NCBI RefSeq assembly: GCF_014334095.1
Contig: NZ_CP060495.1
Coordinates: forward strand, 2,852,501 to 2,916,500
Reading direction: 5' to 3'
Length of the DNA stretch: 64,000 nt
From: Novosphingopyxis iocasae
Lineage (GTDB): Bacteria > Pseudomonadota > Alphaproteobacteria > Sphingomonadales > Sphingomonadaceae
The notes beneath the pieces were generated by a model. That model worked only from the letters and a program-made list of their open reading frames with translations, ran no database searches and was not told the origin of the DNA. The translations under genes were made by a program, and so were the position numbers. Numbering within the stretch: the stretch's first letter is position 1; each line of letters opens with the position of its first letter. This document shows positions 52,200-60,206 of this stretch, in pieces.

Positions 52200-53291
52200 A
52201 TGAACCGTATCGCCGCGCCCCGTTCCGCGACAGATGAGTTAAGCGTTGTCGGGCGCGAAACGCCGATCGACCCCACTATGCGGACCCGTCTGCGGGCATG
52301 GCTACGTCACCATTGCGACGAGTGGCGGTACAATCCGGACCTTGGCGGGGATCTGGACCGTGTGCAGCTTCTGATAGATGGCGGAGCGGCGGTGCTTCCA
52401 GAAGATGCCGGCGCAGCGGCGAAAATTCGCGAAGCGCTGGACCGTGTATTCGATGAGGGTGGTGATCCGGTATCAATCTATCGATCGGAATGTCCGGGAA
52501 AAAGCGAGCCGTTCCATGCCATCGACACATCACGTTCGCCCGAGCTCGACGAATATGTCGGCCGTCTGGAACGCGAAAACGCGTTCGAACTTGCCGAAAC
52601 ATTTGATCATAGACTCGATGAGTTGAGCGGCCATATTGAGCGTAGGATCGCGGCCGAAAGCTTATTCTATCGCGCGCGGCTTGGTATCGTTCAGCGCTAC
52701 GCCCGGCCTGGTGAAACCTGGGAGAGGAAGGTTCGGTATCAGCCATTCGGCGGGCGTAAAATGACCGCGCCGCCGCCTCCTTTCGCGCCCGCGGGTCGCG
52801 CGAACAGGCAAGGCATAGCGGTACTCTATATGGCCTCCGATGTTCCCACCGCGGTGGCGGAGATACGTCCGCACCCTTCTCACCTCATCTCGGTTGCAGA
52901 ATTCGTTGCCACCCGTACCTTACGTATCGCTGATTTTGGCACGCTGGATTTCGAGGACTGGTGGCGCGACGACAACAGCATCTCGTTGTATCATTTCGCG
53001 ATGTCGCTGGACGCAGCTCTGTCGGAAGCGGTCGTGCCCGAACACCGCCACCGCTATACTGTGACCCAGCTCCTGGCCGAATTGCTGCGGCAGCGCGGCT
53101 TCGATGGCATCCGTTTTAGAAGTGCTGTCGGGACGGGGACGAACCTTTGCATCTTCCGCCCTAGTTTGTTCGCGGAGCGCGATGCTGCTGCACAGGTCTT
53201 GAGGGTTCAGTCACTACGCTATGATTTTGAGAAATTGCCGACTGTGGTCATGCCCGACGCAGACGATCGCCCACTGGACCACGAGGACTAG
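52200..53291 (+). CDS. RES-domain protein (NAD+ phosphorylase family) with N-terminal extension
   Basis: The 363-residue product has a RES domain in its second half: LFYRARLG, then AGRANRQGIAVLYMASDV, TAVAEIRPHPSHLISVAEF and FRSAVGTGTNLCIF. These carry the Arg, Tyr, Glu and Ser positions of RES toxins such as MbcT, which degrade NAD+. About 150 residues precede it, longer than RES toxins, and no Xre-type antitoxin gene is adjacent. ATG 52200 is chosen with AAGAAGA upstream. It sits between operons of the catabolic cluster and converges with the SDR at 53288 (4-nt overlap of stops). Confidence 0.8.
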   Translation: MNRIAAPRSATDELSVVGRETPIDPTMRTRLRAWLRHHCDEWRYNPDLGGDLDRVQLLIDGGAAVLPEDAGAAAKIREALDRVFDEGGDPVSIYRSECPGKSEPFHAIDTSRSPELDEYVGRLERENAFELAETFDHRLDELSGHIERRIAAESLFYRARLGIVQRYARPGETWERKVRYQPFGGRKMTAPPPPFAPAGRANRQGIAVLYMASDVPTAVAEIRPHPSHLISVAEFVATRTLRIADFGTLDFEDWWRDDNSISLYHFAMSLDAALSEAVVPEHRHRYTVTQLLAELLRQRGFDGIRFRSAVGTGTNLCIFRPSLFAERDAAAQVLRVQSLRYDFEKLPTVVMPDADDRPLDHED

Positions 53292-54082
53292 AGCCCGCGC
53301 CGCACGCCGCCGCCAACGTCCAAGGCGGCGCCCGTGATGAAGCCTGCATTGGGTGAAGCCAAGAATGTGATGGCGTGCGCCGCTTCGACTGCCTTTCCAA
53401 ACCGGCCACGCGGAATGTGACGCTTACGTGCCTCCTCCGCCACCCATGCCGCATAATCCTGCGATCGGTCCTCACGTGCTTCGAAACGGCGCTGCCACTG
53501 GCCCGACTCCACCGTTCCAATCAGGATCGAATTCACGCGGATATCGCGGTCCGCGAACTCGTTCGCCAGGGATTTGCTGAGATTTAGTAGTGCGGCACGG
53601 GCCGCCGATGTTGCAACCATATGGGGTTCCGGCTGCAGGGCGAGAGCCGAATTGACGTTTACGATCGCAGCATCCTGCTGGCTTTCCAACTGCGGGAGGA
53701 AGGCGCGAACCGGATAGGTGACGCCAAAAATCTTCAGCCGCAGTTCGTCGTGCCATGCTTCATCCGTAGTGCTGTCGAATGTCGATAGTCGTCCTTGACC
53801 AGCATTGTTGACCAGCACTGCTGCCGGACCCAGCGCGGCTGCACTGGCGTCCGCGAAGTCGGTGACCGCCTGCGGGTCTAATACATCGCAAGGCTGCGCA
53901 TGGATCGCGGCGGCTGGAAACTCATCCCGCAGCGCTTTGCTGGCGGCCTCTACCTTGTCGCCTGAGCGCGAACAGATTGCAACGCGTGCGCCTTCGCCCG
54001 CCATCAGGCGCGCGACAGCGAAACCGATACCGGATGTTGCGCCGGTAACGACGACCGTGCGGTCACGAAAACCCATGTCCAT
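53288..54082 (-). CDS. SDR-fold protein lacking the YxxxK motif
   Basis: The 264-residue product has TVVVTGATSGIGFAVARLM, NNAG and the serine region IVNVNSALAL. Where YxxxK is expected it reads PHMVATSAARAALLNLSKSL, giving Thr and Arg in place of Tyr and Lys. It is otherwise a full-length SDR with a C-terminal ITGAALDVGGG. GGAGGG precedes ATG 54082. It follows the alpha/beta hydrolase gene in the MFS-cupin-hydrolase operon. It may be an atypical oxidoreductase or have another lyase-like role. Confidence 0.88.
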   Translation of the reverse strand: MDMGFRDRTVVVTGATSGIGFAVARLMAGEGARVAICSRSGDKVEAASKALRDEFPAAAIHAQPCDVLDPQAVTDFADASAAALGPAAVLVNNAGQGRLSTFDSTTDEAWHDELRLKIFGVTYPVRAFLPQLESQQDAAIVNVNSALALQPEPHMVATSAARAALLNLSKSLANEFADRDIRVNSILIGTVESGQWQRRFEAREDRSQDYAAWVAEEARKRHIPRGRFGKAVEAAHAITFLASPNAGFITGAALDVGGGVRRGL

Positions 54083-54086
54083 ACCG

Positions 54087-54884
54087 TTAGCCCTCCAGCT
54101 GAATGAGGTGATTACCCAAGAGTTGCGCAAAGCGTTCGGGCTGTTCGACGTAGCAGGCATGGCCCGCACGTTCGATTAGCGTGAACGGAGCGTCCAAGCG
54201 CCTTGCCAGCGCAGCCGCTGGTTCCGGCGGTGTTATGGAATCCAGTTCGCCCGAAACGAAAGCAAGCGGGCCGTTCCAATCGTGAAGATCGTCTTCCAGC
54301 TGTCCGCTAGCCAACATCGCAACGGCGGCGGCGTATCCGGTTTCGGTAAGCGAAGCCATTGCGTTGCGGACGGTTTCCCGGGCGGCCGGCCCTGCATAAT
54401 CGGACAGCAGCCGCGGCGAGCGTTTGGCCGCATGATCGGCTGCCCCCAGTTGCTTCAGGCGTTCTACGCGTTCGCTGATCATGGCAGCACGTTCTGATGC
54501 TGGCTGGTTACGATATCCCATCGCGGGATCGGCGAGAAATAGGCTGCTGACACGGTGGGGGGCTTCTCGCGCCAGCGCGGCGGCAACCAGCGCGCCCAGC
54601 GAATGGCCGACCACATGTGCTCGCTCGATCTCCGCTTCATCGAGCACTGCCAGTGCGCGCGCGGCGTAATCTGCAGCCTCCGGCTCCCCAGCGGCCAATG
54701 GTATCGATTCGCCATAGCCGGGTGCATCCCAAGCGAGGCAATGGACGTCGTTCAGCCGCTGCACCATCGCCTGCCAGCCTCGCGCCCGCGATCCAATGCC
54801 GTGAAGGAGCAGCACCGGGCCGCGTCCGCCGACCGTCTCTTCCACTACGGTCCCGGCAAGGGTCCGGATCGCGGACGTGCTCAC
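54087..54884 (-). CDS. Alpha/beta hydrolase with serine nucleophile
   Basis: The 265-residue product has the oxyanion region LLLHGIGSRARGW, nucleophile elbow VVGHSLGALVAAAL, catalytic acid near SGELDSITPPE and His in RAGHACYVEQPERFAQL. This is the fold of meta-cleavage product hydrolases, enol-lactone hydrolases and esterases. Its place beside a VOC protein and a Rieske oxygenase would suit C-C bond or ester hydrolysis in the pathway. It overlaps the cupin gene by 4 nt. Confidence 0.9.
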   Translation of the reverse strand: MSTSAIRTLAGTVVEETVGGRGPVLLLHGIGSRARGWQAMVQRLNDVHCLAWDAPGYGESIPLAAGEPEAADYAARALAVLDEAEIERAHVVGHSLGALVAAALAREAPHRVSSLFLADPAMGYRNQPASERAAMISERVERLKQLGAADHAAKRSPRLLSDYAGPAARETVRNAMASLTETGYAAAVAMLASGQLEDDLHDWNGPLAFVSGELDSITPPEPAAALARRLDAPFTLIERAGHACYVEQPERFAQLLGNHLIQLEG

Positions 54885-55399
54885 GGCCGTTTAATCTTCG
54901 ACAGCGGATGATCGTCCGGATAGGTCGGTTTGACCGGCTTCGGATTGCCGATCATCACGCACATCAGCGCCTCTTCCTGACCTTCATTTATCAAGCCGCG
55001 ATAAACACCAGGGGGAATTGAGATGAGGTCTCGTTCCTTCAGTACCGTTTCAGCGGTGTCGTCGCCGTCCTGCAGGGTCAGGCGGATCGAGCCCTTCAAC
55101 ATAAAGAATACCTCTTCGGCATCCGTATGCACATGCGGCGGCCCCTCGCAGCCGGCGGGAAGGCACATGGTCGAAAAAGTGAAATGTTCGGCGGGAACGA
55201 CATTTTCGTCATGGGCCACGCCGGTGGCACCGGTGCCCATATAACGAATTTGGGCCCGGCGGTATTTTGGATCGTAATCGGCCTGAAATTTCAGGGCGTT
55301 CCAATCATAGCGGCGCGTCTCGAAACGGGCGACGCGCTCCTTCAATATCTGTTCGAGCGGCTTGTTGTGATCATGCGGAGCCGTGGTTTGATCGGTCAT
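54881..55399 (-). CDS. Cupin-domain protein
   Basis: The 172-residue product has a single cupin with metal ligands in PPHVHTDAEEVFFMLKGSI (His, His, Glu) and a second motif around ISIPPGVYRGLINEG, where the usual fourth ligand histidine is missing. The N-terminal 50 residues (ARFETRRYDWNALKFQADYD) are a family-specific extension. It could be a dioxygenase, an isomerase or a sensor. It overlaps its neighbours on both sides by 4 nt, in an operon with the MFS carrier and hydrolase. Confidence 0.85.
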   Translation of the reverse strand: MTDQTTAPHDHNKPLEQILKERVARFETRRYDWNALKFQADYDPKYRRAQIRYMGTGATGVAHDENVVPAEHFTFSTMCLPAGCEGPPHVHTDAEEVFFMLKGSIRLTLQDGDDTAETVLKERDLISIPPGVYRGLINEGQEEALMCVMIGNPKPVKPTYPDDHPLSKIKRP

Positions 55400-56712
55400 C
55401 GGATATTGCTTTCGTTGGCGGCGGGAACAAGGCCGGGCGTGCGGACCGGCACGGGGTCATGCAATTCTTCGGCAGTTGGAAAACGCGGCAGCAACAGCAT
55501 TAATCCGCTGGCCGTTGTCCCGAGTAGCGCGCACAGGATGAACACCGGTCCATAGCTTTGCGCGATATCGCGCATCGTGCCGTACAATAGCGGCCCGGTC
55601 GCAGCGCCCAGGATGAAGATGGATAGCAGACTGCCATAGATCGCACCGAAATGGCGGTAGCCCCAGTAGCGGCTGGCTAGATAACCGATCAAATCGCTTT
55701 CAGCACCGAAGCCAAGGCCCATCAAGATGCCAGCGATAAGCAGGCCGGTCCATCCAAGCCCTCCGAACACCGTCCATGCGGCAAGAGCATAACCTAGAGC
55801 GGCTGCGAAGAAGATGATGCTCGTTACTCGCGGCGCAAAGAAGCGGTCGAAAAGCCAGCCCACGACCAGGCGGCCGATGAGCGTTGCGATCCCGAACACG
55901 GACGCGATCGTTGCTGCCTGGGCCGTGGTGAAAGAAAGATCTTTCGAAACGTTGGCGAACTGGGGAACGATGCCGGTCGCGATGATCGAAACAAGAAAGA
56001 TGGCAATGGCCAAAAGCCAGAAATAGCGCGTCGTAACCGCCTGCCGCAATGTGCGGCCCACCGGATCGCTCCGGGCTTCATTCCCCTTGGCTTCGCGGTC
56101 TGGACGCGGGTGCGCAACGAAGAGGTTCACCACGAGGGGCAGTAGAAGAATGATCGCCGCTAGCAGCAGTGTGGTTCCGCCAGGCCCATAGGCCGCCATG
56201 CCGAATCCGATGATCAGCGGGAGAATGGAATAACCAAGGCCAAGGCCTGAGGAGGCAATTCCCAGTACGAGCCCCCGATTGGCGTCAAACCAGCCGGTCA
56301 GCAATTTGTTGTAGGTGAGGCTTTGCGCACCGACGGTGGAGAAGCCAAAAAGGGCACACACCGCGTACAACGCCGGAAGGCTCGTAACGCCGTATCCAAT
56401 TGCCAGCAGACAAAGCGCCATCGCTATCAGCGAGGGAAACAACAATGTCCGCGCTCCGAACCGGTCGATAAGCCGTCCTGCAAACGGCGCGGCGACGATG
56501 GTGGCCAGATTGAGAATGGTGAGGCTGAACATGATCGCCCCAAACGACCATCCGTATCGCTGAGCGTATACCGGGGCGTAAGCTCCGATGAGCAAGAGCG
56601 AAACCGGCCCGGGACTGAAGGCAAGGCCTACCGCAGCTCCCAGGAGTACGCGCCAGCCGAAATAGCCAGGGGTCGCTTCAGGGTTGCGTGCGGGTGCGGC
56701 ATCGTTGTTCAT
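55396..56712 (-). CDS. Major facilitator superfamily transporter
   Basis: The 438-residue product has 12 predicted membrane helices and the MFS loop motif after helix 2 (GRLIDRFGARTLLF), repeated in the second half (GWLFDRFFAPRVT). It resembles the oxalate:formate/monocarboxylate branch of carriers used for organic-acid uptake. It heads the operon with cupin, hydrolase and SDR genes. No ribosome site is visible, because a palindrome (56713-56733) touches the start codon. Confidence 0.9.
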   Translation of the reverse strand: MNNDAAPARNPEATPGYFGWRVLLGAAVGLAFSPGPVSLLLIGAYAPVYAQRYGWSFGAIMFSLTILNLATIVAAPFAGRLIDRFGARTLLFPSLIAMALCLLAIGYGVTSLPALYAVCALFGFSTVGAQSLTYNKLLTGWFDANRGLVLGIASSGLGLGYSILPLIIGFGMAAYGPGGTTLLLAAIILLLPLVVNLFVAHPRPDREAKGNEARSDPVGRTLRQAVTTRYFWLLAIAIFLVSIIATGIVPQFANVSKDLSFTTAQAATIASVFGIATLIGRLVVGWLFDRFFAPRVTSIIFFAAALGYALAAWTVFGGLGWTGLLIAGILMGLGFGAESDLIGYLASRYWGYRHFGAIYGSLLSIFILGAATGPLLYGTMRDIAQSYGPVFILCALLGTTASGLMLLLPRFPTAEELHDPVPVRTPGLVPAANESNIR

Positions 56713-56733
56713 ATATCAACCGCTAGTTGATAT
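56713..56733. promoter_or_regulatory. Palindrome ATATCAAC-N5-GTTGATAT touching the MFS start
   Basis: An 8+8 perfect inverted repeat lies directly before ATG 56712 and only 22 bp after the IclR gene's stop. The GTTGATAT half resembles GTTTGATAT at 43006. Binding here would block both promoter clearance and translation start. Confidence 0.6.
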
Positions 56734-56753
56734 CAGAACTTTTGCGATGTCAA

Positions 56754-57617
56754 CTACTGATCGGGTGCGTTGTAGCCCAAGGCACGCGATATATCCGATG
56801 CCGCTTGCTCAACCCGCTCGCGTATTGCGTTCTCGAAGCGCTCCTGCGGGTAGGTATCGATCGGACAGGTCGCGATTACCGCAGCTTCAACGACCGAAGC
56901 GCGATTCATGACAGGTGATGCCAAGCTGGAGATGCCGGGATCGAAATAACCCCAACTCACCAAGCTTGGTTTGCGGCGATCCTCTTCCAGCTGAGAAATG
57001 AGCTGACCCAGACTGGAGATCGTCGATTGGGTGTACTGCTTGAACTGATATGTCTCGTAGAGCCCGACAACTTCGCTGATCGGCATATGAGCCAGGATTA
57101 GACGGCCAGTGACAGTGGCATGCGCCGGAAGCCGCGTGCCCACGGTGATGCCGCTTACCAGCCGCGTGTTGCCGCTACACCGCGCCACGTAGACGATCTC
57201 GGTTCCCTCACGCACGACAAGATGTGTCGAGCAGTGGGTGTCGTCGCGCAAACGCTCCAATATCGGCGTAGCGACGTCGACAAGTTCACGACCTGCCAAG
57301 AAACTGTATCCCAGATAAAGAACCTTGGTGCCGAGCCGGTAGGTCTTGGATTCGCCTATCCGTTCCAGATAGCCGATTGCTTCCAGAGTGTAGACCAACC
57401 GAAAGGTGGTCGATCGAGAAAGTTCGGCGCGGGCAGCCATCTGTGCGATTGACTGTTCCTGACGCTCGCGGCTGAATCCCTCGAGGATTTTCAGCCCGCG
57501 CATTAGCCCGGGGACCAGATAACGTTCGTCTATTTCGCGTACATTCTTGCCCAATTGGTCAAGATCAGTCTCAGCCGGCATTTGCTTTCCTTCGTTAGCG
57601 CGCCGGCGCTTTGCCAT
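56754..57617 (-). CDS. IclR-family transcriptional regulator of the catabolic cluster
   Basis: The 287-residue product has an extended N-terminus, a winged HTH (QSIAQMAARAELSRSTTFRL, then GYLERIGESKTYRLG) and the IclR effector domain (VREGTEIVYVARCSGN, VGTRLPAHATVTGRLILAHM). ATG 57617 has a CAGGGAG site. It is last in the operon with aspartate-dehydrogenase-like and aldehyde dehydrogenase genes. A GTTTG/CAAAC palindrome lies just before its ribosome site, suggesting autoregulation. It is the only regulator gene within 43-60 kb. Confidence 0.9.
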   Translation of the reverse strand: MAKRRRANEGKQMPAETDLDQLGKNVREIDERYLVPGLMRGLKILEGFSRERQEQSIAQMAARAELSRSTTFRLVYTLEAIGYLERIGESKTYRLGTKVLYLGYSFLAGRELVDVATPILERLRDDTHCSTHLVVREGTEIVYVARCSGNTRLVSGITVGTRLPAHATVTGRLILAHMPISEVVGLYETYQFKQYTQSTISSLGQLISQLEEDRRKPSLVSWGYFDPGISSLASPVMNRASVVEAAVIATCPIDTYPQERFENAIRERVEQAASDISRALGYNAPDQ

Positions 57618-57629
57618 CAAAACTCCCTG

Positions 57630-57643
57630 GTTTGCAATCAAAC
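57630..57643. promoter_or_regulatory. Palindrome GTTTG-N4-CAAAC before the IclR gene
   Basis: GTTTGCAATCAAAC is a perfect 5+5 palindrome at the end of the aldehyde dehydrogenase gene, 13 bp before the IclR start codon. It would let IclR control its own expression inside the operon. Confidence 0.6.
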
Positions 57644-59110
57644 TCCAGCCCAGGGGTGTGGGGCGTCAGCCATATTCCAGTAGATGGATTTCTGATGCTG
57701 ATATCCGCGTATGCCTTCGCGTCCTTTTTCGCGCCCCATACCGCTCAGCTTCCATCCTCCAAAGGGGGTGGAAATACTGAATTGCTTGTAGGTATTTATC
57801 CAAACGGTACCCGCCTCAATTCGCCGGGCAATCCGCCAGGAGCGCGCGGCATCGCGCGACCAGATGCCGCACGCCAGTCCATAGACGCTATCATTGGCCT
57901 GAGCGATAAGATCTTCATCGTCCTGAAACGGAAGTACTGCGAGGACTGGCCCGAAGATCTCCTCGCGAAGTGCTTCGGCATCTGGAGCGAGATCGGCGAT
58001 GATCGTGGGCATATAGAATGCGCCTTTGCGAAGCTTGCCGCCCGGTATGGTGCCGCCGCAAAGGACCTTGCCGCCCTCATCTCGCGCGCGCTCGACATAG
58101 GCAGCGACCTTATCGCGATGCGAATGATCCGCCATCGAGGCTACTTGGGTTTGGCTGTCGCGCGGATTGCCGACCTTCAACGAACGCGTCGCCGAAACCA
58201 ACCGATCGACAAACTCCGCGTAAAGCGACTGGGCAACGAAAAGACGTGATCCGGCGATGCAGGACTGTCCGGTGGAACTGAAGATGCCGAACAGGATACC
58301 TGCGATAGCACGCTCAATGTCGGCGTCGTCGCAAACGATCGTTGGCGATTTACCGCCCAGTTCCAGCGACACAGGCATAAGCTTCGCGGCGGCCGACCGG
58401 GCGATGGTCAAACCGGTCTGCGTACCGCCGGTGAAACTGACCTTGCCGATTGCGGGATGACTGACGATCGCCGCACCCGTTTCTCTGCCATGACCAGGAA
58501 GGATCGACAAAAGACCCGGAGGCAACCCTGCCTCCTCGCAAAGCCTCCCGAGCGCTAGGGAAACCAGTGGCGTCCATTCCGCCGGCTTTAGGATTACCGC
58601 ATTGCCGGCGGCCAGCGCTGGGGCAATTTTCTGGGCATCGCTGGCGATCGGTGAGTTCCATGGTGTGATCGCGCCGACCACGCCGATAGGTTCGTGCACC
58701 GACATGGTCAGATATTCGCCGCGACTGGGCGTTATCGCGTCTTCCAATGTTTCGAGCGCAGCGGCATAATATCTGAAGGTGCCCGCCGCGCTAGCTGCCA
58801 GAGCGCCGGTTTCCGTCAGCGTTTTGCCGGTATCTAAGGTCTGCAGTGACGCAATCGCTTCCGCGTTCTCTTCGATCTTGTCGCCGATTCGGTACAATAA
58901 TCGTGCGCGGTTATGCGGGAGCATTTCGCGCCAGGCTGCGTCTGTCTGCGCTGTTTTGGCACCAGCGACGGCCTCCTCGACATCGGACGCATCAGTGAAG
59001 CGAAGCTCTGTAATTTGAGAGCCGTCAAATGGATTGCGGGATTGGACGAGATCCCCGCTGCCTTGCCGCCATTTGCCTGCGACCAGGGCGCGCGTTTCGA
59101 TGCGATCCAT
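57638..59110 (-). CDS. NAD(P)-dependent aldehyde dehydrogenase
   Basis: The 490-residue product is a class 1/2-type aldehyde dehydrogenase. It has the NAD-binding stretch GAITPWNSPIASDAQKIAPA with ILKPAEWTP, FTGGTQTG, the general-base Glu in LELGGKSPTIV and the catalytic Cys in STGQSCIAGSRLF. ATG 59110 shares a base with the upstream gene's stop; the longer frame is a read-in. It oxidises an aldehyde to an acid, possibly the product of the ThDP enzyme. Confidence 0.95.
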   Translation of the reverse strand: MDRIETRALVAGKWRQGSGDLVQSRNPFDGSQITELRFTDASDVEEAVAGAKTAQTDAAWREMLPHNRARLLYRIGDKIEENAEAIASLQTLDTGKTLTETGALAASAAGTFRYYAAALETLEDAITPSRGEYLTMSVHEPIGVVGAITPWNSPIASDAQKIAPALAAGNAVILKPAEWTPLVSLALGRLCEEAGLPPGLLSILPGHGRETGAAIVSHPAIGKVSFTGGTQTGLTIARSAAAKLMPVSLELGGKSPTIVCDDADIERAIAGILFGIFSSTGQSCIAGSRLFVAQSLYAEFVDRLVSATRSLKVGNPRDSQTQVASMADHSHRDKVAAYVERARDEGGKVLCGGTIPGGKLRKGAFYMPTIIADLAPDAEALREEIFGPVLAVLPFQDDEDLIAQANDSVYGLACGIWSRDAARSWRIARRIEAGTVWINTYKQFSISTPFGGWKLSGMGREKGREGIRGYQHQKSIYWNMADAPHPWAGV

Positions 59111-59886
59111 CAGGTAAAATCTCCAAACTCGACGATCGCCTGCGCTACGCTGTGAGCGGTCAGCATCGACGTCTTCGGATTGTCCGGAGAAGGATTGCCG
59201 CACATGCGGAAATTGAAATCTCCATCGGCGCCTGAAAAGCTAATCTCATGCGTGTTCTGGGACGCCTGCGGATCTGCAATCAGTTCGACATCGGTCTCAT
59301 CAAGCCCCAGACCTGCAAGCGCCACGGATGCTGCGACATTGGCGTTTTTCGGGAACATACGCGCCGCCTCGCGCGCCGAGCCGGCAAAGATGACCGTCGG
59401 TTTGTCAAGGATTGCAAGGTCCACCTCAAGTTCCCCCGTGCTCGCCTCCCAACTCGAAGAAGGTTTGCGGGCACGGTAGGTAACTTTGGTGAGCCCACCG
59501 CGCCGCGCGGCGCGCAAAGCGTCCAAGCCGCCGACAGCGCCGGACACCAGAACCAATTGAGCGCCGCTTTGCTGCGCCGCGCCGTTCAACCGTTCATGCA
59601 GGCTGTCGTCACAAAGCGCGCCGATTGATACGACCATCAGGGAGACGCCTGCGGAAAGAATTCTCTCCCCGTAAGCAGCGATTGCCGAATGGCTTGCACA
59701 TTCCACGATCAGATGCGGAGACTGTTCAAGAAGCGCGTCTATGTCCTCGAAAGTACCGCTTTTGCAATCACTCCCGCTGCGAACCAGAGTTCCAACGGTC
59801 CGGACGTTTAGATGGCTTGCTTCATCAAGAGCCTTCTGGGCAGCCTTCGCGATTCCGCCATTACCGATAAAGCCGACCTTTAGCAT
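59110..59886 (-). CDS. L-aspartate dehydrogenase-like amino acid dehydrogenase
   Basis: The 258-residue product has a Rossmann start (KVGFIGNGGIAKAAQKAL), VECASHSAIAAYGERIL, VVSIGALCD and the catalytic-domain segment SGAVGGLDALRAARRGGL, all marks of the aspartate dehydrogenase (NadX-like) family. Such enzymes oxidise an amino acid to its imino acid with NAD(P). No nadA or nadC is near, so it probably serves catabolism here. It is first in the operon with aldehyde dehydrogenase and IclR genes. Imine release would fit with the RidA protein of the neighbouring operon. Confidence 0.88.
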   Translation of the reverse strand: MLKVGFIGNGGIAKAAQKALDEASHLNVRTVGTLVRSGSDCKSGTFEDIDALLEQSPHLIVECASHSAIAAYGERILSAGVSLMVVSIGALCDDSLHERLNGAAQQSGAQLVLVSGAVGGLDALRAARRGGLTKVTYRARKPSSSWEASTGELEVDLAILDKPTVIFAGSAREAARMFPKNANVAASVALAGLGLDETDVELIADPQASQNTHEISFSGADGDFNFRMCGNPSPDNPKTSMLTAHSVAQAIVEFGDFT

Positions 59887-59902
59887 CTTACCTCCAATCG
59901 CG

Positions 59903-59936
59903 GTTGTTATAGCAACCGTCGGTTCAGATGCAAAAC
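59903..59936. promoter_or_regulatory. Two palindrome-like sites before the aspartate-dehydrogenase operon
   Basis: GTTG-TTATAG-CAAC (59903-59916) and GTTCAGATGCAAAAC (59922-59936) lie 17-50 bp before the start. The reverse complement of the second begins GTTTTGCAT like the site at 52111. They are likely cluster operators, and the promoter must be in the same place. Confidence 0.5.
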
Positions 59937-60000
59937 GTATTATCCTTCGTCGGCTGCCTTGATTTTCTGCTGAATACGTCTGAGTGACCCATGAAACGGT

Positions 60001-60159
60001 TGGTAAGCACTGCCGGTGATCATCGGGCCGCTGTTCTCATCGGGACATTGACCTTCCCACTCGGCAGGATACAAGACGTTTCCTGATTGGAGAGCGTTGA
60101 GGTTTTCTGCGGCTTTCAGCCTTTGTGCGATGTGGAGCGGATTCCCGCTACCCGCTCCA
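60001..60159 (+). repeat. ~155-bp dispersed repeat, copy B, ending in a terminator hairpin
   Basis: This copy matches 18206-18360 at about 89% identity. Stems equivalent to copy A are at 60032-60038/60042-60047, 60075-60083/60089-60098 and 60134-60140/60152-60158. The last (GGAGCGG/CCGCTCC) is followed by ATTTTTA, a rho-independent terminator on the + strand. It fills most of the 320-bp gap between the divergent aspartate-dehydrogenase operon and the DUF421 gene; nothing else is visible there. Confidence 0.85.
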
Positions 60160-60206
60160 TTTTTATCATGTCGCTGCCTTGCCCCTGCCGTGCTAGGCGT
60201 GCCGAC

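Noticed and set aside
52200-53291. Classical RES-Xre toxin-antitoxin pair
   Set aside because: No Xre/COG5642-type antitoxin gene lies next to it; the flanking genes are a VOC enzyme and an SDR.
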